Positions 20,201-32,800 of a stretch of DNA of 64,000 nt are shown here, in pieces; within the stretch, counting starts at the first letter, position 1; each line of letters starts with the position of its first letter. The position numbers were made by a program, and so were the translations under genes. Where the stretch lies: the NCBI GenBank assembly GCA_014843695.1, contig CM026400.1:43864126-43928125 (forward strand), given 5' to 3'. Below the pieces are notes generated by a model. That model searched no databases, was not told the origin of the DNA, and was given only the letters and a program-made list of their open reading frames with translations. Origin of the DNA: Archivesica marissinica (taxonomy: Eukaryota > Mollusca > Bivalvia > Venerida > Vesicomyidae).

Positions 20201-22827
20201 GGGACACAGTTTGCCCATGTGTGGTATACAGGAACACAGTTTGCCCATGTGCGATATACAGGAACACAGTTTGCCCATGTGCGGTATACAGGAACACAGT
20301 TTGCCCATGTGCGGTATACAGGAACACAGTTTGCCCATGTGCGGTATACAGGAACACAGTTTGCCCATGTGCGGTATACAGGGACACAGTTTGCCCATGT
20401 GCGGTATACAGGAACACAGTTTGCCCATGTGCGGTATACAGGAACACAGTTTGCCCATGTGCGGTATACAGGAACACAGTTTGCCCATGTGCGGTATACA
20501 GGAACACAGTTTGCCCATGTGCGGTATACAGGGACACAGTTTGCCCATGTGCGGTATACAGGAACACAGTTTGCCCATGTGCGGTATACAGGGACACAGT
20601 TTGCCCATGTGCGGTATACAGGAACACAGTTTGCCCATGTGTGTATACAGGGACACAGTTTGCCCATGTGTGATATACAGGGACACAGTTTGCCCATGTG
20701 TGATATACAGGGACACAGTTTGCCCATGTGCGGTATACGGAACACAGTTTGCCCATGTGATGTATACGGGACACAGTTTGCCCATGTGTGGTATACAGGA
20801 ACACAGTTTGCCCATGTGCGATATACAGGAACACAGTTTGCCCATGTGCGGTATACAGGAACACAGTTTGCCCATGTGCGGTATACAGGAACACAGTTTG
20901 CCCATGTGCGGTATACAGGAACACAGTTGCCCATTGGTATACAGGACAGTTTGGCCATGTGATGTATACAGGGACACAGTTTGCCCATGTGTGGTATACA
21001 GGAACACAGTTTGCCCATGTGATGTATACAGGAACACAGTTTGCCCATGTGCGGTATACAGGGACACAGTTTGCCCATGTGCGGTATACAGGGACACAGT
21101 TTGCCCATGTGCGGTATACAGGGACACAGTTTGCCCATGTGTGGTATACAGGAACACAGTTTGCCCATGTGTGATATACAGGGACACAGTTTGCCCATGT
21201 GCGGTATACAGGGACACAGTTTGCCCATGTCGGTATACAGGGACACAGTTTGCCCATGTGCGGTATACAGGAACACAGTTTGCCCATATGATGTATACAG
21301 GGACAGTTTGGCCATGTGTGGTATACAGGAACACAGTTTGCCCATGTGATGTATACAGGAACACAGATTGCCCATGTGCGGTATACAGGGACACAGTTTG
21401 CCATGTGATGTATACAGGGACACAGTTTGCCCATGTGTGGTATACAGGAACACAGTTTGCCCATGTGATGTATACAGGAACACAGTTTGCCCATGTGCGG
21501 TATACAGGAACACAGTTTGCCATGTGATGTATACAGGGACACAGTTTGCCCATGTGCGGTATACAGGGACACAGTTTGCCCATGTGCAGTATACAGGGAC
21601 ACAGTTTGCCCGTGTGTGGTATACAGGAACACAGTTTGCCCGTGTGTGATATACAGGGACACAGTTTGCCCGTGTGTGATATACAGGGACACAGTTTGCC
21701 CGTGTGTGATATACAGGGACACAGTTTGCCCATGTGCGATATACGGAACACAGTTTGCCCATGTGATGTATACGGGACACAGTTTGCCCATGTGTGGTAT
21801 ACAGGAACACAGTTTGCCCATGTGCGGTATACAGGGACACAGTTTGCCCATGTGCGGTATACAGGAACACAGTTTGCCCATGTGAGGTATACAGGGACAC
21901 AGTTTGCCCATGTGCGGTATACAGGAACACAGTTTGCCCATGTGCGGTATACAGGGACACAGTTTGCCCATGTGCGGTATACAGGAACACAGTTTGCCCA
22001 TGTGATGTATACAGGGACACAGTTTGCCCATGTGCGGTATACAGGAACACAGTTTGCCCATGTGCGGTATACAGGGACACAGTTTGCCCATGTGCGATAT
22101 ACAGGAACACAGTTTGCCCATGTGATGTATACGGGACACAGTTTGCCCATGTGTGGTATACAGGAACACAGTTTGCCCATGTGCGATATACAGGGACACA
22201 GTTTGCCCATGTGCGGTATACAGGAACACAGTTTGCCCATATGATGTATACAGGGACACAGTTTGCCCATGTGATGTATACAGGAACACAGTTTGCCCAT
22301 GTGCGGTATACAGGGACACAGTTTGCCATGTGATGTATACAGGGACACAGTTTGCCCATGTGCGGTATACAGGAACACAGTTTGCCCATGTGATGTATAC
22401 GGGACACAGTTTGCCCATGTGTGGTATACAGGAACACAGTTTGCCCATGTGCGATATACAGGGACACAGTTTGCCCATGTGCGGTATACAGGAACACAGT
22501 TTGCCCATATGATGTATACAGGGACAGTTTGCCCATGTGTGGTATACAGGAACACAGTTTGCCCATGTGATGTATACAGGAACACAGATTGCCCATGTGC
22601 GGTATACAGGGACACAGTTTGCCATGTGATGTATACAGGGACACAGTTTGCCCATGTGTGGTATACAGGAACACAGTTTGCCCATGTGATGTATACAGGG
22701 ACACAGTTTGCCCATGTGTGGTATACAGGAACACAGTTTGCCCATGTGCGGTATACAGGGACACAGTTTGCCCATGTGCGGTATACAGGGACACAGTTTG
22801 CCCATGTGCAGTATACAGGGACACAGT
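14230..22827 (+). repeat. 8.6-kb satellite-like array, ~29-30-bp unit
   Basis: Close to 290 units of cacagtttgcccatgtg followed by a variable cggtatacagga or atgtatacaggg half. Rare markers (cacagattgcccatg then tttgccatgtgatg) recur near 14790, 16135, 16575, 17370, 18655, 19460, 21360 and 22580, so it grew by block duplication. The unit lacks stops in all six frames, producing very long spurious open frames. Copies run into an N gap. Confidence 0.97.
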
Positions 22828-23827
22828 NNNNNNNNNNNNNNNNNNNNNNNNNNNNNNNNNNNNNNNNNNNNNNNNNNNNNNNNNNNNNNNNNNNNNNNNN
22901 NNNNNNNNNNNNNNNNNNNNNNNNNNNNNNNNNNNNNNNNNNNNNNNNNNNNNNNNNNNNNNNNNNNNNNNNNNNNNNNNNNNNNNNNNNNNNNNNNNNN
23001 NNNNNNNNNNNNNNNNNNNNNNNNNNNNNNNNNNNNNNNNNNNNNNNNNNNNNNNNNNNNNNNNNNNNNNNNNNNNNNNNNNNNNNNNNNNNNNNNNNNN
23101 NNNNNNNNNNNNNNNNNNNNNNNNNNNNNNNNNNNNNNNNNNNNNNNNNNNNNNNNNNNNNNNNNNNNNNNNNNNNNNNNNNNNNNNNNNNNNNNNNNNN
23201 NNNNNNNNNNNNNNNNNNNNNNNNNNNNNNNNNNNNNNNNNNNNNNNNNNNNNNNNNNNNNNNNNNNNNNNNNNNNNNNNNNNNNNNNNNNNNNNNNNNN
23301 NNNNNNNNNNNNNNNNNNNNNNNNNNNNNNNNNNNNNNNNNNNNNNNNNNNNNNNNNNNNNNNNNNNNNNNNNNNNNNNNNNNNNNNNNNNNNNNNNNNN
23401 NNNNNNNNNNNNNNNNNNNNNNNNNNNNNNNNNNNNNNNNNNNNNNNNNNNNNNNNNNNNNNNNNNNNNNNNNNNNNNNNNNNNNNNNNNNNNNNNNNNN
23501 NNNNNNNNNNNNNNNNNNNNNNNNNNNNNNNNNNNNNNNNNNNNNNNNNNNNNNNNNNNNNNNNNNNNNNNNNNNNNNNNNNNNNNNNNNNNNNNNNNNN
23601 NNNNNNNNNNNNNNNNNNNNNNNNNNNNNNNNNNNNNNNNNNNNNNNNNNNNNNNNNNNNNNNNNNNNNNNNNNNNNNNNNNNNNNNNNNNNNNNNNNNN
23701 NNNNNNNNNNNNNNNNNNNNNNNNNNNNNNNNNNNNNNNNNNNNNNNNNNNNNNNNNNNNNNNNNNNNNNNNNNNNNNNNNNNNNNNNNNNNNNNNNNNN
23801 NNNNNNNNNNNNNNNNNNNNNNNNNNN
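22828..23827. other. Assembly gap of 1000 N
   Basis: Exactly 1000 ambiguous bases separating two unrelated tandem arrays. The round number suggests a placeholder, so the true length is unknown. Confidence 0.97.
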
Positions 23828-25613
23828 TCTACCACTGTAATTAAGTATTCTCTATCGATCTTCATCTTAAAACTACACCTTCACAAGTACTATCTACCAC
23901 TGGAATTAAGTATTCTCTATCGATCTTCCTCTTAAAACTACACCTTCACAAGTACTATCTACCACTGGAATTAAGTATTCTCTATCGATCTTCCTCTTAA
24001 AACTACACCTTCACAAGTACTATCTACCACTGTAATTAAGTATTCTCTATCGATCTTCATCTTAAAACTACACCTTCACAAGTACTGTCTACCACTGTAA
24101 TTAAGTATTCTCTATCGATCTTCATCTTAAAACTACACCTTCACAAGTACTATCTACCACTGGAATTAAGTATTCTCTATCGATCTTCCTCTTAAAACTA
24201 CACCTTCACAAGTACTATCTACCACTGGAATTAAGTATTCTCTATCGATCTTCCTCTTAAAACTACACCTTCACAAGTACTGTCTACCACTGGAATTAAG
24301 TATTCTCTATCGATCTTCCTCTTAAAACTACACCTTCACAAGTACTGTCTACCACTGGAATTAAGTATTCTCTATCGATCTTCCTCTTAAACTACACCTT
24401 CACAAGTACTGTCTACCACTGGATTAGTATTCTCTATCGATCTTTTTAACTACACCTTCACAAGTACTGTCTACCACTGGAATTAAGTATTCTCTATCGA
24501 TCTTCCTCTTAAAACTGCACCTTCACAAGTACTATCTACCACTGGGATTAAGTATTCTCTATCGATCTTCCTCTTAAAACTGCACCTTCACAAGTACTAT
24601 CTACCACTGGAATTAAGTATTCTCTATCGATCTTCCTCTTAAAACTACACCTTCACAAGTACTATCTACCACTGTAATTAAGTATTCTCTATCGATCTTC
24701 CTCTTAAAACTACACCTTCACAAGTACTGTCTACCACTGGAATTAAGTATTCTCTATCGATCTTCATCTTAAAACTACACCTTTACAAGTACTGTCTACC
24801 ACTGGAATTAAGTATTCTCTATCGATCTTCCTCTTAAAACTACACCTTCACAAGTACTATCTACCACTGTAATTAAGTATTCTCTATCGATCTTCATCTT
24901 AAAACTACACCTTCACAAGTACTGTCTACCACTGTAATTAAGTATTCTCTATCGATCTTCATCTTAAAACTACACCTTCACAAGTACTATCTACCACTGG
25001 AATTAAGTATTCTCTATCGATCTTCCTCTTAAAACTACACCTTCACAAGTACTATATACCACTGGAATTAAGTATTCTCTATCGATCTTCCTCTTAAAAC
25101 TACACCTTCACAAGTACTGTCTACCACTGGAATTAAGTATTCTCTATCGATCTTCCTCTTAAAACTACACCTTCACAAGTACTGTCTACCACTGGAATTA
25201 AGTATTCTCTATCGATCTTCCTCTTAAAACTGCACCTTCACAAGTACTATCTACCACTGGGATTAAGTATTCTCTATCGATATTCCTCTTAAAACTGCAC
25301 CTTCACAAGTACTGTCTACCACTGGAATTAAGTATTCTCTATCGATCTTCCTCTTAAAACTACACCTTTACAAGTACTGTCTACCACTGGAATTAAGTAT
25401 TCTCTATCGATCTTCCTCTTAAAACTGCACCTTCACAAGTACTATCTACCACTGGGATTAAGTATTCTCTATCGATATTCCTCTTAAAACTGCACCTTCA
25501 CAAGTACTGTCTACCACTGGAATTAAGTATTCTCTATCGATCTTCCTCTTAAAACTACACCTTTACAAGTACTGTCTACCACTGGAATTAAGTATTCTCT
25601 ATCGATCTTCCTC
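23828..25613 (+). repeat. Tandem array, 65-bp unit
   Basis: About 27 copies of a 65-bp unit containing ctaccactggaattaagtat, tctctatcgatcttcctc and ttcacaagtact. Copies are over 95% alike by eye, with g/t and a/c variants that recur in blocks. The left edge is in the gap. Confidence 0.96.
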
Positions 25614-25675
25614 TAATGTCAGACCCTCGCAGGAATGTAAACATGTTGCGCCTCAAACCACAAAGAAGTTAAAGG

Positions 25676-25963
25676 TGTGTTTTACGTTTATTTATCGTCG
25701 CTACCGGTTGCCCATATGAGCGATCCCTCATGAAGAGATTAGTCATTTTAGATTTTTGGAGGATAGTGCAATGATACAGACAGAGACCCATTCCAGAGTC
25801 TCCTCTGGTTCTTTAACGTGCACGATGTAAAGCACCGACACGAGAACTCGGTTTAATGTCCCATCTGAAAGACTTAATTTTATTAGGGTCAGACGGGGGA
25901 TCGAACCTGCGATCCCTGGATTACCAGTCTAGCCTGTTAGCCACTGGACTACATATCCATGTG
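25676..25963 (-). mobile_element. SINE family B, full length
   Basis: Minus-strand copy with tail cgtttatttatcgtcgctac at the left and tRNA-like head (ggatcgaacctgcgatccct) at the right. Confidence 0.87.
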
Positions 25964-26080
25964 TTAGTTAAAAGTATGAGTAGTTAAAAGCATAAGTATA
26001 AGGAAATTATTAAACATAAGTTGGGTTAAGAGTTTAATAGCAGCTGGACAGAACAACTTGGGGCTTGCATGATCAATACT

Positions 26081-26240
26081 AGCCTGGGAACAGGCGTCGA
26101 TATATTTTGCCTGGTCAGTCAAATAAATATATTTTAACACCGAGATTATTAATTGGGCCATATTAGGTTTCTGATCATATCATGTCATTTTGCCAGAAGT
26201 GAAAAAGTGAAAAATCGACTGACTGGAACCCAGGCTAGGA
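26081..26240 (+). mobile_element. MITE, agcctggg family, with expanded right end
   Basis: Starts agcctgggaacaggcgtc and carries atattttgcctggtcagtc and cattttgccagaag. Its right terminus gactggaacccaggctagg continues as the following 24-bp array. An inverted copy lies at 27346-27502. Confidence 0.78.
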
Positions 26241-27043
26241 GACTGACTGGAACCCAGGCTAGGAGACTGACTGGAACCCAGGCTAGGAGACAGACTGGAA
26301 CCCAGGCTAGGAGACAGACTGGAACCCAGGCTAGGAGACTGACTGGAACCCAGGCTAGGAGACAGACTGGAACCCAGGCTAGGAGACAGACTGGAACCCA
26401 GGCTAGGAGACAGACTGGAACCCAGGCTAGGAGACAGACTGGAACCCAGGCTAGGAGACAGACTGGAACCCAGGCTAGGAGACAGACTGGAACCCAGGCT
26501 AGGAGACAGACTGGAACCAGGCTAGAGACAGACTGGAACCCAGGCTAGGAGACAGACTGGAACCCAGGCTAGGAGACAGACTGGAACCCAGGCTAGGAGA
26601 CAGACTGGAACCCAGGCTAGGAGACAGACTGGAACCCAGGCTAGGAGACAGACTGGAACCCAGGCTAGGAGACAGACTGGAACCCAGGCTAGGAGCTGGA
26701 ACAGACTGGAACCCAGGCTAGGAGACAGACTGGAACCCAGGCTAGGAGACAGACTGGAACCCAGGCTAGGAGACAGACTGGACCAGGCTAGGAGACAGAC
26801 TGGAACCCAGGCTAGGAACAGGCTGGAACCAGGCTAGAACGACTGGAACCCGTAGAGACAGACTGGAACCCAGGCTAGGAGACAGACTGGAACCCAGCTA
26901 GGAGACAGACTGGAACCCAGGCTAGGAGACAGACTGGAACCCAGGCTAGGAGACAGACTGGAACCCAGGCTAGGAGACAGACTGGAACCCAGGCTAGGAG
27001 ACAGACTGGAACCCAGGCTAGGAGACAGACTGGAACCCAGGCT
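26216..27043 (+). repeat. Tandem array, 24-bp unit from a MITE terminus
   Basis: About 34 copies of gactggaacccaggctagga plus gaca. A cluster of small deletions occurs around 26690-26860. The unit equals the right end of the neighbouring MITE. Confidence 0.95.
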
Positions 27044-27345
27044 AGACCAATAGAGCAAACTAACGTATTGAATTGCTCTATGATAGGGAGATGGATAATG
27101 TCCGGGAGGAGATGGTTCCAATGGTAGATTGTTCTTGGGAAAAAGGAAAACTTGTAGTAGTATGTAGTTGCTGTAATTAACCTATATATTAAGCAATATA
27201 CAGTGACATGCGGGACGGGTGAGTACAACCAGGTAATTTCCAATGGGGATAGCTATACATCATTATGAATGCTATACATAAGGGATAACCTACTGTCAAT
27301 AGGCCTATGCCATTGATCTAGTCTGCGTAGATTTAGGGAATGGAG

Positions 27346-27502
27346 TAGCCTGGGTTCCAGTCTGTCGATTTTTCACCAATTTACTTCTGGCAAAATGACA
27401 TTATCAACAACTCAATTCGGTCCAATTAATGATCTCGGTATTAAAATATAATTATTTATATGACTGACCAGGCAAAATATATCAACGCCTGTTCCCAGGC
27501 TA
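27346..27502 (-). mobile_element. MITE, agcctggg family, complete, inverted copy
   Basis: tagcctgggttccagtctg at one end and cgcctgttcccaggcta at the other are imperfect inverted ends of a 157-bp element. Its orientation is opposite to 26081-26240. Confidence 0.8.
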
Positions 27503-27644
27503 GGAATGGAGCATGTCTATAACACTAGATGTAGGCCTACGATATATTCTCAGTGAACATTACGCATGTCTCAGGTGACCGCAGTTCATCACGACTACAT
27601 GTTGGCATGCCCGCCCTATATAGGCCTAACTCTAAATGGTGCCC

Positions 27645-27716
27645 GCCAACGAGAGTGATTAATATAAGTTGTTAAAACTTGCTTCGCAATCGTTGTAAAA
27701 TAAATGAAGTTTAAAA
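27645..27716 (+). mobile_element. SINE family D 3' fragment
   Basis: gagagtgattaatataagtt, aacttgcttcgcaatcgttg and the aaaataaatgaagttt tail. The head is missing. Confidence 0.75.
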
Positions 27717-27929
27717 AAATTAATTAATGGTGCTCGCCACTACCAACTCCGGCATTAACGGATGAATGTTAGATCGTGCAGTAGGCTATAAACGGCGTGG
27801 GAGATGGGCAGCATGCTAGATACGGCGTGGATCGTCATTGCTTAGTACTGGTTCACAGCTTAGGTCGACTAAGCATGTCCAGGAAACCATGTCTAGGTCC
27901 TCACAAGGCGTTTGGTAGCCTGGGAACGT

Positions 27930-28790
27930 TCTTCTTCTTCGTGTATACAGCACTCCTTCACTTATGAAGATTAGGTGCTGGCGCCGTAACAAAAAGTGTT
28001 AGTTAAGTGCTTGATCAGAAAGTGCTCATTAGAAAGGATACAGTGAATAGACATATTTTTAGATATATTTTTAAGTATTTTTTATAAGACTATGTACACA
28101 ATTGTGGCAATTTATGCAAAGTATATTGGGGTAAGGACAGACACGGGGATCAGGGCCTTGAAGGCGTCCACTGTGTCTGCGGCATATATGGTGAGCGGTA
28201 GCATGTTCCACTGAGTGACGGCTCTAGGATAGAAAGAGTAGTTGTACGAGTCTTTAGCTGCGTGTATGTGTTTGTGTTACTGTGTCTGGTTCTGGAGTCT
28301 GAAGGAATAATTAGAGTACAGGGTGGTTGAATGGCAACTACATGGTGGATGATCTTATAAAACATGATGTGTCTGGTACGGATTCTTCGAATTTCCAAGG
28401 TGGGCCAGTTACGAGTAGTGAGCATATCAGTTACAGAACTTGTATTGTGGTAGCGGTTGGATGTATAACGGGCTGCACGGCGTTGTACTTTCTCAATCTG
28501 ACCAATTTGGCTTTTGGTATGTGGGTCCCAAACAGAAGAGGAGTATTCTAGTTTGGGTCTGACGAGGGCTTTATAAGCATGGTCTTTTACTTTGGTAGAG
28601 TTGACTTTTAAATTTCTGCGGAGGAATCCTAGTGACTGATTAGCTTTGCTTGTTATAGAGTTTATATGCTTATCCCATTTTAAGTTATTCTGTAAAGTGA
28701 GGCCTAAATATTTTGCATCTTGTTCCGGAATTGGTATGTCAAATATCATGTTTTCAATATATTTCCAATATGCCTGCCTTTATTCTTTTT
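27930..28790 (-). pseudogene. Non-LTR retrotransposon (CR1/Jockey-like) reverse transcriptase C-terminal fragment
   Basis: The minus-strand frame 28150-28749 encodes features of the ORF2 region after the reverse transcriptase palm: KYLGLTLQNNLKWDKHI, LGFLRRNL, YKALVRPKLEYSSSVWDP and EKVQRRAARYT. This family copies its RNA into DNA at the insertion site. Near 28270 the frame shifts: the expected FYPRAVTQWNMLP-type ending continues in another frame to a stop near 28110. It is 5'-truncated, with an AT-rich 3' part to about 27930. It is a dead copy. Confidence 0.87.
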
Positions 28791-28912
28791 GAATTTCGCT
28801 TTTTAGGTGCTTCAGTTGATTATTTTTGTGATTGTGATTTTGTTTGCTTCTTGAGAATTTATGTCTATAGTTTTTCATTTTCTTTCTGAGTTCATTTGTT
28901 ATCCAGGGAAGT

Positions 28913-29036
28913 TTGATATATTTTGGCTGGTCAGTCTACAAATAGATTTTAATACCGAGGCCATTAGTTGTGTCGTGTTGCGTTTCTGATAATGTCGTTT
29001 TGCCAGAAGTAAATTAGTGAAAAATCGACAGACTGG
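28913..29036 (+). mobile_element. MITE, agcctggg family, decayed copy
   Basis: ttgatatattttggctggtc, cgttttgccagaagtaaatt and gaaaaatcgacagactggaa match 26081-26240 in the same order. The outer ends are lost. Confidence 0.65.
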
Positions 29037-29803
29037 AAGGTCAGATGGTGTTATTGATATAGTGGTCTGGGATTGGTTGAAAAAGTGTAGGGAAGCCCTT
29101 AAGAGTTATTGATACATGAATTGATTGGCTGAGTAGGTATTGTCACAAATAGTGAACATGACTTCTAAATATTAAAATACAATATATGAGCTGCATTTTG
29201 GAATATTTAAAAATATTTGCAGACAATATGGTGACAAATAAACAGCATATTATAAATGCAGGTGTCAGTGCAACATTCACCACTAAATTACCTTCAGAGT
29301 AGGGGGTGGGTGCCTTTAGTGGGAAATTAAAAAAAACCGCAATCGGTCAACCCCATTGCAATTTGACATTTTCCTGTGGCTCAAAGGTCAGTCTGTTGAA
29401 AACTACTGTCTTTTGTGCCAAACTATTTTGGGGGAAAATATAATGGCACTGTATGTTATAATGGTGACCTATGGAAATTGCAATAGCGGTGTCTGACCGG
29501 AACCCAGACTATGCGTTTGACAAAAATGGAACATACATATGTATACTGGACTACCCTAATTCGAAACTAAATATTTATATTAAAATTAATGTACTATTAT
29601 ATTATCAACTTCAAATGAATTACAATACTTTTCTATGACACATACTATTTTAAAGACATTGGTCGTACCGTAATATTTAACAATTCGAATCTAAGACGTG
29701 GCATAGCTCTGTAATTTTTGTCAACATCCCATGATTTCCTGGTCACTTTCTACATGTTCTTAACTAATTTAATCGTTTGGCACAGACAACGAGAGTCATA
29801 AAG
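29037..29803 (+). other. FKBP15 upstream region, no gene or clear promoter motif seen
   Basis: AT-rich sequence before the first coding exon. I see no convincing TATA box or CpG-rich block. A possible 3' splice site gcacag ends at 29785, 18 bases before the ATG. Confidence 0.4.
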
Positions 29804-29853
29804 ATGTTCTTTGACAAGGAAGATGAAGATCAAGATTTTCTCAGTCCCGGAGG
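29804..29853 (+). CDS. FKBP15: FKBP15 first coding exon
   Basis: ATG at 29804 opens [16 protein letters not shown] and ends with GG of a split Gly codon before the donor gtaact. The acidic DEDQDFLSP start is a family hallmark. The sequence gcacag just upstream (29780-29785) could be an acceptor for a 5' UTR exon, so the exon may begin earlier as non-coding. Confidence 0.9.
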
Positions 29854-32800
29854 GTAACTAACACATTTGTTTTTCTTCAGAGGAATAAATAAATCAAGCC
29901 GAAACTACTAGGGGGTGTTTCTGTTCTGACTTCTGTCACGATTTTGCATGAGTTACTTCCCATAGACACACTTACCCGGTAGTTATATACAATATTCGTG
30001 TCATTTATGTTATAGAGCTGTTAATTTAGTTTGTTGCCATGTAACCAATACAATATGTCTGTGAGGTAGTTGTTGGCACAGTGGTAGCGCGTTCACTTCA
30101 GGTGCGAAAGGCCCAGAGTTGGAACCCCGCTTGAGCTGTTACGATTGTCACTGTGCCCTAAGGCAAGGCATTTATCCCCTTCCTGGGACTACATAGAGAT
30201 TTAGGTTAATATATTATTATATCTCCATACAAACAACAGCCATTTAGCTATCATGCAGTGGATAAGTAGTCGCCATATCTATCCCACCTTCATAGATATT
30301 ACTGGGACTACATAGAGATTTAGGTTAATATACTATTATATCTCCATACAAACGACAGCCATTTAGCTATCATGCAGTGGATAAGTAGTCACCATATCTA
30401 TCCCACCTCCATAGATATTACTGGGACTACATAGAGATTTAGGTTAATATACTATTATATCTCCATACAAACGACAGCCATTTAGTTATCATGCAGTGGA
30501 TAAGTAGTCACCATATCTATCTCACCTCCATAGATATTACTGGGATTACATAGAGATTTAGGTTAATATACTATTATATCTCCATACAAACGACAGCCAT
30601 TTAGCTATCATGCAGTGGATAAGTAGTCACCATATCTATCTCACCTCCATAGATATTACTGGGATTACATAGAGATTTAGGTTAATATACTATTATATCT
30701 CCATACAAACGACAGCCATTTAGTTATCATGCAGTGGATAAGTAGTTTCCATATCTATCCCACCTCCATAGATATTACTTGGACTTCATAGAGATTTAGG
30801 TTAATATATTATTATATCTCCATACAAATGACAGCCATTTAGCTATCATGCAGTGGATAAGTAGTCACCATATCTATCCCACCTCCATAGATATTACTGG
30901 GACTTCATAGAGATTTAGGTTAATATATTATTATATCTCCATACAAACGACAGCCATTTAGCTATCATGCAGTAGATAAGTAGTCACCATATCTATCCCA
31001 CCTCCATAGATATTACTGGGACTACATAGAGATTTAGGTTAATATACTATTATATCTCCATACAAACGACAGCCATTTAGTTATCATGCAGTGGATAAGT
31101 AGTCGCCATATCTATCCCACCTCCATAGATATTACTCGGACTTCATAGAGATTTAGGTTAATATATTATTATATCTCCATACAAATGACAGCCATTTAGC
31201 TATCATGCAGTGGATAAGTAGTCACCATATCTATCCCACCTCCATAGATATTACTGGGACTACATAGAGATTTAGGTCTTTATTATGAACATTGGTTTGG
31301 CTACTACATTGTCAATGCATGTAGTATTGGTAATGGTGTCAAGAGGTGCTTCTAGGAATGTTAAATTCCATGTTGCCTCTTCTCTCTCCCTTGTGGCGAT
31401 GGATTCCATCCGGAATTAGGTCATGAGAGTGATAAATTGTAAGAACTTGTTTTGTAATCGAGCTAAAATAAATTTGTATAAACTAATCTGTCCTTACTAT
31501 ACATATATCATACTAGCCAGGGTCACCTGTTGTACTTCCGAGTACTTCGGTGTTACATGTATATAGCGGTAACGGTTTTTCCGTAATACATAAATACTTA
31601 ATCTTGACGCATGCGTTTATAGCCGTTCCACTTTGTGTATCATCGTTCATTGTGTAGTATGCAACGGTATTGAATCCTGGAAAACTCGGCAATCTACGTT
31701 GAAGACTAAATGCCGATTATTTCCAGGGTCAATATTGTCGTGCACGTGTTTTGTCTTGTTCTATGTCCAATAGTTTTGTTTGTTGTATTTGTATGAATGA
31801 ATGGCCCCTGTCAGTGTACCATACATAGTATGTTGCATATCGTCGTATGTCACAGAACCTACACGTATGTCATGTCTAGCAAGACATGTGTGTGTGTCCA
31901 TGTTTGCAATTTAGGTCTTCCCTGTCCCTGAAGGTATTGTAAGCGATCTACCGAATCACTGTATACCCCACTCAACTTAATTAAGCTGGTATAGAGGTTT
32001 CTAGATGTTGACTCAAATCAAATACCATATTTACTCGCCTATAAGACGATCTCGACTATAAGAGGACCCCCAACTTTGGTCTTAAATCAGTGGTATTTTG
32101 CATAGACCCTCATATAAGACGGGTTGAGAAAATGGAACCCACTCAAACAACTTGTACTGTAAAAGCACTGTAAATTATATCAAATCATAAAAAAATGCAC
32201 TGATACACAACAATAAATTTGATTTGCTAAAATGCTATTGACAAGTTCAGTTTACAGACAGAGCTGTGAAAGTCTATGCTTTTGTTACACCCGTTCAGTT
32301 ATTTCAAAGGTCATCAATTATTGAGTTGGAACAAACTGATTTTTAGAGAAAAACAATTAATTTTTTTTGATCACTTGCTTATAAGACTTTGAGACAATAA
32401 TCCGATGATAAAAATCGTGTCTTATAGGCGGGTAAGTATGGTACTTTAAATATAAACTACTACAGCACTTTTTATTAGCTTCGTTAGTAGCCCAAAAACT
32501 TCGTTAGTAGCCCAAAAACTATGTTTAGAAATAGAAGTTTGAGTCAAAATACAGGGATCATTCTAGAGCTCAATGTGGGCGAAATTGTCCTAGGGACCCT
32601 GACTTCACCCTCTGGGGGACCCTGACTTCGCCCTCTGGGGGACCCTGACTTCGCCCTCTGGGGGACCCTGACTTCGCCCTCTGGGGGACCCTGACTTCGC
32701 CCTCTGGGGGACCCTGACTTCGTCCTCTGGGGGACCCTGACTTCGCCCTCTGGGGGACCCTGACTTCGCCCTCTGGGGGACCCTGACTTCGCCCTCTGGG

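Noticed and set aside
14212..23865. Very long open frames (up to thousands of codons) across the ~29-30-bp array
   Set aside because: The unit lacks stops in every frame on both strands and the frames cross an N gap. Peptides are cyclic (for example CVPVYRTWAN) and shift frame at indels, so they are composition artefacts, not a giant gene.
23828..25613. CRISPR-like regular repeats
   Set aside because: Units are contiguous with no unique spacers, and the context is an animal genome with introns and SINEs.
26153..26548. Frame reading repeated TGTQARR
   Set aside because: Translation of the 24-bp MITE-end array.
28327..28551. Plus-strand frame opposite the LINE
   Set aside because: It is the antisense shadow of the reverse transcriptase fragment, which has clear family motifs on the minus strand.
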